DNA of 64,000 nt from Devosia ginsengisoli (GCF_007859655.1 NZ_CP042304.1:4416315-4480314), one strand, 5' to 3'; counted from the stretch's first letter, positions 25,917 through 35,504 are shown. Made by a program: numbers and translations. The notes: a model not told the origin generated them from the sequence alone.

Positions 25917-28900
25917 ATGATTAACTGCTCATCCGCTGTTTTCGCCGCGACCGGGGCCGCCTCGTCCCGTCGCGTATTGCTCTGCGGCATTTCTGCGCTG
26001 GCACTGGCGCTGGTTTGCATAGCGCCGACCCCGGTTCTGGCACAGATGATCACCCAGGGTGGGGGTAATGGTGGTGACCCTGGCAACCTAGGTAAATCTG
26101 GCCCAGGAGGTATTGCAGGCGGCGGCGGTGGCGGCGGCGGTTATGGGGGGGCCGGGGGCTCGGCCGCAACTGTTCCTGGTGGCTCGGCATTGGCAGGTGG
26201 TACAGCAATAGGCGCCGGCGGCGCGCCAGGCTCTCCCAATGGCCTTGCCGCAGGCGGCGGCGGCGGTGGCGCCGGCCGCTTGGGCGGCGTCAACACCCCG
26301 GGAGATGGCGGAAACGGTGGCGGAAATCCATCTGATCCCGGACTGAACGGAATCCCCGGTGCTGGCGCAGCCAACGTCGGTGGCGGCGGCGGTGGCGGTG
26401 GCGCAGGCGGGACGATCATCGACGGAATGAGCGCCGTTCTGGCACCGGCGGCGGGTGGCAATGGCGGCAATGGCGGTGCCGGCAGCATGACCGGCGGTGG
26501 CGGTGGCGGCGGCGTGGGGGTGGTACTGCTCAACGGCGCCGGCTTCACACTCTCTACCACAACGCTCGGTGCCGGGATCATCTCGGGCGGCGATGGCGGT
26601 GACGGCTACACCGGCGGCGGTAGCGGCGCCGGCATGTTCCTTTATGATGGCGGCACCCTGTCTCACGAGGCCGGCACCATCACCGGTGGTTCTGGCGGAG
26701 ATGCACCAGGCACGATAGCCGGCGGTGGCGGCACTGGCGTCCTCAGCAATAACGGTGTCATCGACAATCAAGCGACTATCACCGGCGGACAGGGTGGTGC
26801 CGGCAGCAGTGGAGGTGCGGGCGGCGCCGGCATCGAGGCCTGGGGTGGCAGCATCATCAATGCCACCACCATTGTCGGCGGCAATGGCGGTGCTAGTTCC
26901 TATGGTGGTGGTTTTGGCTATGGCGGTGCGGGCATTGTCTTCAGGGACGGTCAAACCGCGATCGTGACCAATAGCGGCACCATAAGCGGCGGTAATGGCG
27001 GCGGCGGTGGCGCCGGTATTTTCGGCGCTACGACGGGCGGCATCACTATCGTCAATGGCGGTGTCATCAATGGCGGCCTGGCAGACAGCGGCAACCAAGC
27101 TGAAGCCGTTATCTTCGGCGGGAATGACAACCGGCTGGAACTGCTCAGTGGTTACAGTTTCGTTGGCAATGTCGTGGCGGGCGGCGGCACGGGCAATGTG
27201 CTGGCGCTGGGCGGCGCGGTGAATGCCGGTTTCGACCTTTCGCAGATTGGCGCTGCGGCGCTGTTCCAGGGCTTTACCGAGTTCGAGAAGGCTGGCACCG
27301 GCACCTGGACGCTGACCGGCACCAGCGCCTTTACCGGTCCGACCAGCGTCAATGAAGGCACATTGCTGGTCAACGGCGACCTCTCATTGTCGGCGGTGAC
27401 GGTCAATAGCGGCGGCATTCTGGGTGGCAATGGCGTGCTGGGAGATGTGACGATCGCCTCGGGTGGGACCCTGGCGCCGGGCAATTCCATCGACACCATC
27501 CATGCCGGTGCGCTGCGCTATGGCGCCGGCGCCATCCACGAGGTGGAACTGGCCGATAGCGGCAACACGGCCGGCACCGACAGTGACCTGACCATTGCCA
27601 GCGGCGTGGTCAATATCGACATCGGCGCCATCCTGCATGTCACGCCGGAAAACGGCACCGATGACGGCAAGACCTATACGCCCGGCCTCACCTATACGAT
27701 CATCACCTCGACGAGCGGTGCCGCCACCGGGGTCGCCGGCACGTTCGGAACGGTGGCGGACGACTATCTCTATCTCGATTTCACCGACAGCTACGATAGC
27801 CACAACGTCTATCTGACCAGCCATATTCCCGGCGCGACGACCTTCTGTCTGGCCGGCTTCACCGTCAACCAGTGTGCGGCGGCCGAGGGGACGCAATCCG
27901 TGGGGTCAGGAGCTTTGTTCAACGCCATCGTCAACCTGACTGACAAGGATGTGGCCGGCGCCGCCTTCGACGCGCTTTCGGGCGAAATCCATGCCTCGGG
28001 CCAGGCGGTGCTGATCGATGGCAGCCACTTCGTTTCCGACGCGGTAAACGATCGTATCAGGGCCAGCTTCGCGGCCCTGGGGCAGCAGGATGCGCCTGTT
28101 CTGGCCTATGCCGGCACGGGCGGCAATATGGCGAGCTCGGCCATTGGCGGGGCGCTGGTCCCCACGCCGGCCGAGCGCTTCGCGGCCTGGGGCTCCGCTT
28201 TCGGGGGCTGGGGCCATCGCAATAGCGATGGCAATGCCGCCGGACTGGACAGCGCCACCGGCGGCATGGTGGCCGGCATTGACGGCCTGGTCACCGACAC
28301 CGCGCTTCTGGGTGTAGTGGCTGGCTATACCCGTTCCGGCTTCGACGCCGCCGACCGGGCGTCATCGGGCCATGCCGACACCTATTATCTGGGCGCCTAT
28401 GGCGGCACCGAGATCGGCGCGCTCGGTATCAGGGGCGGGGCGAGCTATGGCTGGAGCCATATCGACACGACGCGCAATGTCGCCTTCCCCGGCTTTACCG
28501 ACACGTTGACTGCCGGCTACGGCGCCGGCCTGTTCCAGGCCTTCGGCGAAGTGAGCTATCGCTTCGACACCCCGGCCGCCAGCTTCGAGCCCTTCGCCAA
28601 CCTCACCCATGTGAGCCTGCATACCGACGGCTATACCGAAACAGGCGGCGCCGCGGCCCTGACGAGCGCCGGCCAGACCACCAATACCACATTCGCGACA
28701 TTGGGCCTGCGGGCCTCGACGGCGTTCGAACTCGGCGACATCGCGGCGAAGGCGCATGGCACGCTGGGCTGGCAACATGCTTTCGGCGATACCGTGCCGA
28801 CCGCGACCCATGCGCTGGCCGGCGGCGACGCGTTTTCGGTCGCGGGTTCGCCCATCGCCCGGGACGCCGCCATGGTCGAAGCCGGTCTCGATTTCACCCT

Positions 28901-28997
28901 GGCGCCCAATGCCACGCTGGGATTTTCGTATAATGGCCGGTTCGGTGGCGGCGCTTACGAGAACGGCGCAAGGGCCAGTCTCAGCGTCAAGTTCTGA
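25917..28997 (+). CDS. Type V autotransporter with PE_PGRS-like glycine-rich passenger
   Basis: A 1026-residue secreted/outer-membrane protein. A long signal region (VLLCGISALALALVCIAPTP, then VLAQ) precedes a passenger in which residues about 45-390 are dominated by Gly-Gly-X repeats with Asn and Ala (for example GGNGGDPGNLGKSGPGGIAG). Autotransporter-associated beta-helix repeats follow (GTWTLTGTSAFTGPTSVNEG, then GGILGGNGVLGDVTIASGG and LAPGNSI). The C-terminal beta-domain starts near residue 755 (FAAWGSAFGGWGHRNSDGNA) and ends in SLSVKF with a terminal Phe. The passenger probably forms a surface beta-helix or collagen-like sheath; a target is unknown. It is a single gene with no partner. 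ATG 25,917 is preferred over TTG 25,866. Confidence 0.9.
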   Translation: MINCSSAVFAATGAASSRRVLLCGISALALALVCIAPTPVLAQMITQGGGNGGDPGNLGKSGPGGIAGGGGGGGGYGGAGGSAATVPGGSALAGGTAIGAGGAPGSPNGLAAGGGGGGAGRLGGVNTPGDGGNGGGNPSDPGLNGIPGAGAANVGGGGGGGGAGGTIIDGMSAVLAPAAGGNGGNGGAGSMTGGGGGGGVGVVLLNGAGFTLSTTTLGAGIISGGDGGDGYTGGGSGAGMFLYDGGTLSHEAGTITGGSGGDAPGTIAGGGGTGVLSNNGVIDNQATITGGQGGAGSSGGAGGAGIEAWGGSIINATTIVGGNGGASSYGGGFGYGGAGIVFRDGQTAIVTNSGTISGGNGGGGGAGIFGATTGGITIVNGGVINGGLADSGNQAEAVIFGGNDNRLELLSGYSFVGNVVAGGGTGNVLALGGAVNAGFDLSQIGAAALFQGFTEFEKAGTGTWTLTGTSAFTGPTSVNEGTLLVNGDLSLSAVTVNSGGILGGNGVLGDVTIASGGTLAPGNSIDTIHAGALRYGAGAIHEVELADSGNTAGTDSDLTIASGVVNIDIGAILHVTPENGTDDGKTYTPGLTYTIITSTSGAATGVAGTFGTVADDYLYLDFTDSYDSHNVYLTSHIPGATTFCLAGFTVNQCAAAEGTQSVGSGALFNAIVNLTDKDVAGAAFDALSGEIHASGQAVLIDGSHFVSDAVNDRIRASFAALGQQDAPVLAYAGTGGNMASSAIGGALVPTPAERFAAWGSAFGGWGHRNSDGNAAGLDSATGGMVAGIDGLVTDTALLGVVAGYTRSGFDAADRASSGHADTYYLGAYGGTEIGALGIRGGASYGWSHIDTTRNVAFPGFTDTLTAGYGAGLFQAFGEVSYRFDTPAASFEPFANLTHVSLHTDGYTETGGAAALTSAGQTTNTTFATLGLRASTAFELGDIAAKAHGTLGWQHAFGDTVPTATHALAGGDAFSVAGSPIARDAAMVEAGLDFTLAPNATLGFSYNGRFGGGAYENGARASLSVKF

Positions 28998-29012
28998 GCC
29001 ACCTGGTGCGGC

Positions 29013-29474
29013 TTACAGGCGTTCGAAGGTCTGGGACAGGTCAGGCTCCCAGCCGGCGCCCTCGCGCGACATCTCGCCCGTGCTGACCATTCTTGCGCCA
29101 TGGGGCTCAATGGCGAAGGTCATGCGCTGCGAGAATTTGGGGTCCATGCGCTGCATGGCAAAGCCGTTTTCGCCAAGGGTGACGTCATACTTGCGGGAGA
29201 CACCGCGCTCGTCGAAATAGCTGATGAAGAGGGTGCCGGCCGCGTCATCGCTGCCGATAATGGCAATGCCGTCGGGAAACCGCAGGTCATCGACCTCGGA
29301 TCGCCAGACGACAAATGCGCCGCCGTCCTGCCACGCGAATGAAATCCGGCCGTGCAAGGTGACGCCGGGCATGGCCGGATGCGTTCCCGTGGTGCGCCAT
29401 TGCCCGATGATCCGCTCGAAGAATTTGAGCTGCGGATTGGCGATATTGGCCTTGGCGCCGATGTCATCTGCCAT
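29013..29474 (-). CDS. Conserved hypothetical protein (DUF1579-like beta-barrel)
   Basis: A 153-residue cytosolic protein: FFERIIGQWRTTGTHPAMPG near the N-terminus, FAWQDGGAFVVWRSE, IIGSDDAAGTLFISYFDERG, and RKYDVTLGENGFAMQ. The pattern (short helix, then IGxWxxxG and many strands) is like lipocalin/DUF1579-type ligand-binding barrels; I cannot name the family with certainty. It lies 17 bp downstream of lysA on the same strand and probably shares its transcript. Confidence 0.65.
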   Translation of the reverse strand: MADDIGAKANIANPQLKFFERIIGQWRTTGTHPAMPGVTLHGRISFAWQDGGAFVVWRSEVDDLRFPDGIAIIGSDDAAGTLFISYFDERGVSRKYDVTLGENGFAMQRMDPKFSQRMTFAIEPHGARMVSTGEMSREGAGWEPDLSQTFERL

Positions 29475-29491
29475 GATGCGTCCTTCCAGGC

Positions 29492-30757
29492 TCAGAGCGT
29501 GCCGCCGCCCTCTTCGAGGTCGAGCAATTGTTCGAGCGGCTGGCGCTTGCGGATGAGCGTGAGTGCGCCGCCATCGAGCATGACTTCGGGGGCGAGGGGG
29601 CGCGTATTGTAGTTCGAGGACATGGCGGCGCCATAGGCGCCGGTGTCGCGCAGGATGGCCAGGTCGCCAACTGCGGGCAGCGGCAGGTCGCGGAATTCGA
29701 CATAGCCGCCATCCTTCTGGGTGAAGACGTCGCCGGATTCGCAGAGCGGGCCGGCCACGGCCAGGGGATGGGTGGGGCCGGCCACCGGCACGCCGGATGG
29801 CGTGACGAAGCAGATATCGTGGTGGCTGCCATAGATGATGGGGCGGGCGAGGTCGCTGAAGCCGGCATCGATGAGCACGAAATGCTTGTCGGCCACCTGC
29901 TTGACCGCGCGGACTTCGGCCACCAGCAGGCCGGCATTGCCCACGAGATAGCGCCCGGGCTCCAGTTCGAGCCGGATCGGGCCGCCGGTGATGCGCTCGG
30001 CTTCGCGCCGCGTCTCGTTCCAGGCCGCGTGATATTCGGCAATGTCGATCTCGGGTTCGCCGTCGCGGTAGGGCACCGAAAGGCCGCCGCCCGCCGAAAT
30101 GGCTTCGAGCGGCCGATTGGCGCGCCGCACCATGTCCAGCATGCTGTCGCAGACGCGATGCAGGTGACCATAGTCGACGCCCGAGCCGATATGCATGTGC
30201 AGGCCGACCAAGGTGAGGCCGAATTCATCGACCAGCCGCAGGCTGTCCTCGAATTCCTCGTGCCAGATGCCATGCTTGCTCGAGGGCCCGCCGGTATTGG
30301 TCTTGCGGTTGTGGCCATGGCCGAAACCCGGATTGAGCCTGAGCCAGACCGGGTGGCCCCTTTTGGCGTGGCCGACCTGGCGCACCATGTCGGGCGAGCC
30401 GCAATTGACCGGAATGCCCAATTCGACCACGCGGGCCAGCGTCGCTTCGTCGATGATATCGGCGGTGAAGACGATCTCGTTCCTGTCAGTGCCCGGCTCA
30501 TAGCCGGCGCGCAGAGCGCGTTCGATCTCGCCGAGCGAGACGGCGTCGACCATGACGCCCATGGCGCGCAGCAGGCGCAGGATATGTGTATTGCTGTTGG
30601 CCTTCTGCGCATAGCGAACGCAATCGAAGGCCGACACCTGTGCCACCCGCTGGCGGATCGGTTCGGCCTCGTAGAGCCAGAGCGGCGTGCCGACGCCCTG
30701 GGCGGATTTCAGCGCGGCCTGGATCAGGTCCGGCCGCAAGGATTGGGGTCTGGTCAC
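29492..30757 (-). CDS. lysA: Diaminopimelate decarboxylase
   Basis: A 421-residue fold-III PLP enzyme that decarboxylates meso-diaminopimelate to L-lysine. Visible landmarks: PLP Lys in RYAQKANSNTHILR, VDAVSLGEIERALRAGY, LRLNPGFGHGH with KTNTGG and SKHGIW, LHMHIGSGVDY, the phosphate loop AISAGGGLSVPY, LELEPGRYLVGNAG, the active-site Cys in GPLCESGDVFTQ and GAYGAAMSSNYNTRPLAPEV. The sequence closely follows the E. coli-type LysA. The length is normal. It is upstream of a small conserved gene on the same strand. Confidence 0.93.
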   Translation of the reverse strand: MTRPQSLRPDLIQAALKSAQGVGTPLWLYEAEPIRQRVAQVSAFDCVRYAQKANSNTHILRLLRAMGVMVDAVSLGEIERALRAGYEPGTDRNEIVFTADIIDEATLARVVELGIPVNCGSPDMVRQVGHAKRGHPVWLRLNPGFGHGHNRKTNTGGPSSKHGIWHEEFEDSLRLVDEFGLTLVGLHMHIGSGVDYGHLHRVCDSMLDMVRRANRPLEAISAGGGLSVPYRDGEPEIDIAEYHAAWNETRREAERITGGPIRLELEPGRYLVGNAGLLVAEVRAVKQVADKHFVLIDAGFSDLARPIIYGSHHDICFVTPSGVPVAGPTHPLAVAGPLCESGDVFTQKDGGYVEFRDLPLPAVGDLAILRDTGAYGAAMSSNYNTRPLAPEVMLDGGALTLIRKRQPLEQLLDLEEGGGTL

Positions 30758-30831
30758 GAACAGTCTTCCGTCGGGTAATGGCCGAAGGTGTTTAGGCTAT
30801 TCCCGGCGGGAGGGGAACCGGGCGGAGGGCG

Positions 30832-31617
30832 TCAACGCGCGGGCACCTCCAGTAAAGGCAGCAGCAGCTCGGGCATGCCGACTATTGTCGTCTCCGGCGG
30901 CTGGTCAGCGCGCAATTCAAGATAGAGCCGCATCGCATGGGTGAGGCCCGCCGCCACCGATTGCGTGCCATGGGTGGCCACGGTGGGCAGGAGCGCCTGG
31001 GCAATGCCGGCCTGTTCGAGCTTGCGCACGCCGCGCTGCGGCCGTCCGGCGCGCCGATGCAGCATGGGGCCGAGGACCGCGTCGCGGAAGAAGGCGATCG
31101 TGCCGATGGCCTCGAACAACTCACCCCGCTGCAGCTTCACGGCGGCATAATGCAGCCAGGTCCAGGCGCGATCCTCGAACCATTGGGGCGCCCTGTCCGG
31201 CCAGGCGATGCGGGCCCTGTCGAGGGCGCCGGAAACCGCCGCCGCGTCCCGCGCCCACAGGATCAGCGGGCGTTCGACGAGCCTGGTCAGGTCGGACAGG
31301 ATGACGAATTTCAGGTCGACATGCAGCAGCTCAGGCCCATAGAGGCAGATGAGCAGGCGAGGCTCGCCCACATGTTCGCCGGTGAAGGCGGCGAGCAGGC
31401 CGCCCTGGTCACGGGCGATGTCGCCCCGTTCGGCCATGACCTGGGCATAGACGTCGTCCCTTACGACGAGCACCAGGTCGATGTCGGAAAAGGCGTCGAA
31501 GCCGCCATGCACCATCGATCCGCCGGCAAGGACGGCATCGAAGCGTGGGTCCTTGGCGAGCTTTTTAATCAGCGCATCGAGGAAGGTGGCATGCAGGGAA
31601 GGCAGGTTGCTGGTCAT
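30832..31617 (-). CDS. Nucleotidyltransferase (aminoglycoside adenylyltransferase-like)
   Basis: A 261-residue protein with the polymerase-beta-type nucleotidyltransferase signature AGGSMVHGGFDAFSDIDLVL (Gly-Ser, then Asp-x-Asp) in the first 60 residues and a helical C-terminal domain of about 120 residues. The third Asp candidate is in ELLHVDLKFV. It could be a lincosamide or aminoglycoside-type adenylyltransferase or a housekeeping relative; the substrate is not visible. The ATG at 31,617 has GGAG 5 bp before it. It is divergent from nothing and 140 bp from the VOC gene. Confidence 0.78.
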   Translation of the reverse strand: MTSNLPSLHATFLDALIKKLAKDPRFDAVLAGGSMVHGGFDAFSDIDLVLVVRDDVYAQVMAERGDIARDQGGLLAAFTGEHVGEPRLLICLYGPELLHVDLKFVILSDLTRLVERPLILWARDAAAVSGALDRARIAWPDRAPQWFEDRAWTWLHYAAVKLQRGELFEAIGTIAFFRDAVLGPMLHRRAGRPQRGVRKLEQAGIAQALLPTVATHGTQSVAAGLTHAMRLYLELRADQPPETTIVGMPELLLPLLEVPAR

Positions 31618-31756
31618 TCGATTCTCCAAGCCAGCAGTTCAGGTTATGGCGAACCCACCATTCGTGCAACTTACCCCCGATGGTGTGCCGCGCAGGGGCG
31701 CAATTGGCGATCCTGGCCGCTGGCGCCGATGTCCTGTGCCATGCTGTGCCCGCAGG

Positions 31757-32131
31757 CTACTCGGACGGGATGCGGCCGAGGCCGATTTCGTTGCCGTCGG
31801 GGTCGTAATACATGACCTTGCGCACGCCTTCGGCCGGGATTTCCTCCTGGCCGAAGCTGAGGCCGCGCTCGGAAATCTGCTCAATGACAGCTTCGAGGTC
31901 GCTGCTCATGATGGTCTGGATCGCGCCGCCGGCCCGCTCCACATCCACGATGATGTAGATCCAGCGATGCTCGGCAATGGCCCAGACCGCCTCGGTCTCA
32001 TTGGGAAAGAAGCTGGGCTTGGCGCCGAACAGGCGCTGATACCAGTCAAGGGACGTCTGGAAGTTGCTGACGGGAATGCCCGAAAACATCTCCGTTCCCG
32101 TACCGCCAAGGATGAATTGATCGTCCGCCAT
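31757..32131 (-). CDS. VOC family (glyoxalase/bleomycin-resistance-like) protein
   Basis: A 124-residue single VOC module: GIPVSNFQTSLDWYQRLFG at the N-terminus, a middle strand region (WIYIIVDVERAGG), LEAVIEQISERGL, and the C-terminal metal-site segment VMYYDPDGNEIGLG (Glu near the end). The first His of many VOC enzymes is absent (SGIPV), so it may be a binding protein and not a metal enzyme. It stands alone; a palindromic repeat follows upstream. Confidence 0.82.
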   Translation of the reverse strand: MADDQFILGGTGTEMFSGIPVSNFQTSLDWYQRLFGAKPSFFPNETEAVWAIAEHRWIYIIVDVERAGGAIQTIMSSDLEAVIEQISERGLSFGQEEIPAEGVRKVMYYDPDGNEIGLGRIPSE

Positions 32132-32188
32132 GGGTCACACTCCGTCTGCTGTGATCAGAATGACGGATGAACCCGGCCTGTTCCGACA

Positions 32189-32254
32189 GTAGCCCTTATG
32201 GTGACCATAGCTCCACTCACGCGACCTCGTGGTTCGACAAGCTCACCATGAGGT
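32189..32254. repeat. Palindromic intergenic repeat (CCTCGTGGTTCGACA unit)
   Basis: GCCCTTATGGTGACC and ACCTCGTGGTTCGACAAGCT followed by CACCATGAGG, the same family as at 1,924, 14,482 and 37,106. It lies between the 3' end of hemA and the VOC gene start. Confidence 0.7.
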
Positions 32255-32268
32255 CTCTGAGGTGTTGG

Positions 32269-33549
32269 CTAGCCGCCGATGGTCGGCAGGGTCAGGTCGC
32301 CGGAGGTCAGCTTGCTGGCCGTGATCTTGGCATCGGCCGGCTCGCGCGGCAGCTCGAGGCTGGTCCAGACGCTAACCAAAGCATGGCGCAGGGCGAAGAT
32401 CATCTCGTCGGTATGGAGCGGCGTCGGCGTGATGCGCAGGCGCTCGGTACCCTTGGGGACGGTCGGGTAGTTGATGGGCTGGATATAGATATTGTGCTTG
32501 TCGAGCAGCATGTCGCTGGCCGCCTTGACGGCGCGGGCATCGCCCACGATCAGCGGCACGATATGGGTCTCGGTCTCCATGACCGGCAGGCCGGCATCGG
32601 CCAGGATCGCCTTGGTGAGACGGGCCTGGCGCTGGTGCATCATGCGCTCGTGGCTCGAGCCCTTGAGATGCTCGATCGAGGCGCGGGCTGCCGCGCAGAG
32701 GGCCGGGGGCAGGGAGGTGGTGAAGATGAATTCGGGCGCATAGGAGCGCACGGCATCGACAATGGCCCGGTTGGCGGTGATGTAGCCGCCCATCGTGCCG
32801 AAGCCCTTGGCCAGGGTCCCCTCGATGATGTCGATCCGGTCCATCAGGCCTTCGCGCTCGGCAATACCGCCGCCGCGCTCGCCATACATGCCCACGGCAT
32901 GGACTTCGTCGATATAGGTCAGCGCGCCGAATTCCTCGGCCAGGTCGCAGATTTCCTTGATGGGGGCGACGTCGCCATCCATGGAATAGACCGATTCAAA
33001 GCAGATCAGCTTGGGGCGCTTGCGGTCGGTCGCGGCGAGCAGGTCGCGCAGATGGGCCACGTCATTGTGGCGGAAGATGACCTTCTGCATGCCCGACTGG
33101 CGCACGCCCTGGATCATCGAAGCGTGGTTGAGCTGGTCGGAGAAGATGATGCCATCGGGCAGCAGGCGGCCAATGGTGGAAATGGCCGCTTCGTTGGAAA
33201 CGAAGCCCGAGGTGAAGACCAGGGCCGCTTCCTTGCGGTGCAGGTCGGCAAGCGAACGCTCGAGCTCGACCAGCGGGCGATTGGTGCCCGAAATATTGCG
33301 GGTGCCGCCCGAGCCGACACCCAGCTTGCTGGCGGTGTCCTGCATGGCACCGATCACCTTGGCGTGTTGGCCCATGCCGAGATAATCGTTGGAGCACCAG
33401 ATGGTGATGTCGCGCATATTGTCGGCATCGTCGCGATAGATGGCGCGGGGAAACTGGCCCGCCACCCGCTCGAGATCGGCAAAGACGCGATAGCGCTTTT
33501 CTGCCCGCAGCGTATCCACTGCATCTTCGAATATGCCGCGATAGTCCAT
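32269..33549 (-). CDS. hemA: 5-aminolevulinate synthase
   Basis: A 426-residue PLP enzyme (ALA synthase) that condenses glycine and succinyl-CoA, the first step of tetrapyrrole synthesis in alphaproteobacteria. Landmarks: [100 protein letters not shown], and the PLP Lys in [19 protein letters not shown] lies 8 bp before the ATG at 33,549. A 14-bp FNR/FixK-like palindrome lies 80 bp upstream, which fits oxygen control of heme synthesis. The presence of this C4-pathway enzyme also supports the alphaproteobacterial assignment. Confidence 0.95.
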   Translation of the reverse strand: MDYRGIFEDAVDTLRAEKRYRVFADLERVAGQFPRAIYRDDADNMRDITIWCSNDYLGMGQHAKVIGAMQDTASKLGVGSGGTRNISGTNRPLVELERSLADLHRKEAALVFTSGFVSNEAAISTIGRLLPDGIIFSDQLNHASMIQGVRQSGMQKVIFRHNDVAHLRDLLAATDRKRPKLICFESVYSMDGDVAPIKEICDLAEEFGALTYIDEVHAVGMYGERGGGIAEREGLMDRIDIIEGTLAKGFGTMGGYITANRAIVDAVRSYAPEFIFTTSLPPALCAAARASIEHLKGSSHERMMHQRQARLTKAILADAGLPVMETETHIVPLIVGDARAVKAASDMLLDKHNIYIQPINYPTVPKGTERLRITPTPLHTDEMIFALRHALVSVWTSLELPREPADAKITASKLTSGDLTLPTIGG

Positions 33550-33628
33550 CGAAACGTCCTTTTGTCCTGCCGTCGGCGGGTAAGGTCGCGCCGGCGAACA
33601 AGTCATAACTAGGTTGGAGCCATCTGCA

Positions 33629-33642
33629 TTGACATAGGTCAA
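33629..33642 (-). promoter_or_regulatory. FNR/FixK-type box upstream of hemA
   Basis: TTGACATAGGTCAA, a perfect TTGAC-N4-GTCAA dyad, 80 bp before the hemA start. FnrL/FixK-type regulators bind TTGAT/C-N4-G/ATCAA sites and are known to control hemA in alphaproteobacteria. The site is in the gap between hemA and the divergent acyltransferase-like gene and could act on either. Confidence 0.6.
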
Positions 33643-33885
33643 TTCGACGCGCGCCACGCCCCCGCCAACCCCTTCCGGCACAAGGGTCGGGGCGGCGAAC
33701 ATGAGAGTCATTCTAAAGTGTGAAGGGCCTTCTGCCAATGCGGCAATCGCGCCGGATGGCGCTCAATATCGCTGGCGCGGTTGCTTTCATTCATAAATCG
33801 AGACTGTCGCGCGACTGTTGAAGCAAGTTCACTCTCAGATTACCATCGTGGAAAGCCCGCATGGGCTCGCGAGGGGGTGAGTTCA

Positions 33886-35199
33886 GTGAAGAGTTTTTCG
33901 TCTTCCAGTTTCGCCGGGCAACATGCCGAAGTGCTCGACCTGGCGCAGGCGGCGGTGCGCCGCAATCCGCAGGCTCTGTTCACCGATTTCCAGTGGTTTC
34001 TCTACCAGGGCCAGGACACCGTCTTCTTCACCGCCTTTTCCACCAACAGCTTCGATCAGGATGGCCTGGGAAACCTGGTGGCCGAAATGGTGGCGCTGGC
34101 GCCGCAGCTGACGCATGGCTTCGAGGGCGCACGGCCGGGGCACCCATTCCCCAAGCATATGCTCGACGCCATTACTTCGGTGGAGCTGGTCGATGAACTC
34201 GACGGCTATCCCGATAAATGGCTCGGCAAGTCGACCGATATTTTCGATGCGCCCGACCTGCCGCTGTTCCGCGTCATGGCGGCAGTGCGGCGCGGTGGCC
34301 CGGATGCGGCGGGGCGGACCTCGGTCATCCAGGTGCGGTCGAGCCATGCCCTGCTGGAAGGCTCCGATTCGGCGCTGCTGACGCGATCGCAATCGGCGAG
34401 CCACGGCACCATGTCGGACCAGTCCAACAAGGTGGGCTGGCGCTCGCGGCTCAAGGGCGTGTTGCGCGGTGGCTTTACCGCCGTGCTCTATATGGCCATC
34501 GCCAATATCATGGCCCCGGCGGAAAAGCCCTGGGGCTTCCGCACGCTGGCGCTCAGGCGCCACCGGCTGCGCCTGCTCGCCAACAAGCTCGGCGTGCGTC
34601 AGCGCTCGCTGCTGTTCGCGCTGGTGACCCACGCCCTCAATGGAGAGGGCGAGGACAAGACGATGAGCAAGAAGGTGATCGGCGCCGCCTATACGATGCT
34701 CGACACCAGGCGGAACGATGCCGACGACGACTTCTTCCGCGTGCGGGCACTGGAGGCCAAATTCGCCGTGCTGGAGGATTTCGTCGACTATGTGCGGGCG
34801 GTGGACGACACGGTGGCGGCCATCGAGCAGAAGGATATCACCAAGTTCCAGGTGATGATGCTGGCCATGTTCGGCGCGCTGCGCGCCATCAACCGCGTGC
34901 TGCCTTTCCTGCCCGGCAAGCGCTTCTGGCGCTTCAATGGCGGCATTCATGTCGTGCTGACTTTGGTGCCGCCGCACCGCACCTATGGCCCCATGACCCA
35001 TGGCGTGGTCGAGCCGATCTATTGCGGCGCCTGGCACCCGGCCACCAATATCGTCACCTTCTGCCCCGGCCGCGAATATGTGACGCTGAATTTTTCGATG
35101 GAGCAGCGGCACCTGGCCAATGTGGAGAAGGTGATGGCACTGCTCGAGCAGGTGGAGCGGCGGGAGGTGAGCCCGCGGAAGGTGATGGCGGACGCATGA
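33886..35199 (+). CDS. WS/DGAT-like acyltransferase (condensation-domain superfamily), unknown
   Basis: A 437-residue protein, no signal peptide. VRSSHALLEGSDSALLTRS (about residues 148-166) resembles the HHxxxDG catalytic box of wax ester synthase/diacylglycerol acyltransferases, but the first His is Ser and the Asp is Glu. A hydrophobic Gly/Ala-rich part follows (GGFTAVLYMAIANIMAP). The C-terminus (HVVLTLVPPHRTYGPMTHGV, YCGAWHPATNIVTFCPGREY) has the second-half WS/DGAT-like strand pattern. An inactive or divergent member is possible. GTG 33,886 is chosen because GAGGGGG lies 8 bp before it; other in-frame starts (33,781, 33,877) exist. It is divergent from hemA. Confidence 0.6.
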   Translation: MKSFSSSSFAGQHAEVLDLAQAAVRRNPQALFTDFQWFLYQGQDTVFFTAFSTNSFDQDGLGNLVAEMVALAPQLTHGFEGARPGHPFPKHMLDAITSVELVDELDGYPDKWLGKSTDIFDAPDLPLFRVMAAVRRGGPDAAGRTSVIQVRSSHALLEGSDSALLTRSQSASHGTMSDQSNKVGWRSRLKGVLRGGFTAVLYMAIANIMAPAEKPWGFRTLALRRHRLRLLANKLGVRQRSLLFALVTHALNGEGEDKTMSKKVIGAAYTMLDTRRNDADDDFFRVRALEAKFAVLEDFVDYVRAVDDTVAAIEQKDITKFQVMMLAMFGALRAINRVLPFLPGKRFWRFNGGIHVVLTLVPPHRTYGPMTHGVVEPIYCGAWHPATNIVTFCPGREYVTLNFSMEQRHLANVEKVMALLEQVERREVSPRKVMADA

Positions 35200-35207
35200 G
35201 GCGGGCT

Positions 35208-35359
35208 TCCCCTCTCCCCTTGAGGGAGAGGGCGGTTTTCCGCGTTCAGCGGAAAACCGGGTGAGGGGTCCTGCGCCATCCCATGCGTCAATGCTTGCGG
35301 ATAGCTCGACACCCCTCATCCGCCCTTCGGGCACCTTCTCCCTCAAGGGGAGAAGGGAA
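35208..35359. repeat. Large imperfect inverted repeat (CCTCTCCC...GGGAGA family)
   Basis: The left arm CCCTCTCCCCTTGAGGGAGA and the right arm CTCCCTCAAGGGGAGAAGGG are mirror copies; inner hairpins GGTTTTCCGCG...CGGAAAACC and CATCCGCCCTTCGGGCACC are also present. The family is the same as at 12,801-12,957. It fills half of a 305-bp gap that has no gene. Confidence 0.75.
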
Positions 35360-35504
35360 GCGCCCAGACATCGAGGAACACGCCGCCCGCAAACGAAGGG
35401 CGACCAACTACATCGGAGATTGATGTACGTACCTCAATGCGCTTGCATGGCCGGTGCGAGGGCGGTATCTGAGAGGGACCGTCCTCACCCCTCCCGGATT
35501 TCTC

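Noticed and set aside
26141..27098. Minus-strand Pro/Ala/Thr-rich frames opposite the glycine-rich autotransporter
   Set aside because: They are reverse complements of Gly-Gly-X codons; no independent support.
32167..33612. Plus-strand frame of 481 codons opposite hemA
   Set aside because: Shadow of hemA, with starting region inside the palindromic repeat.
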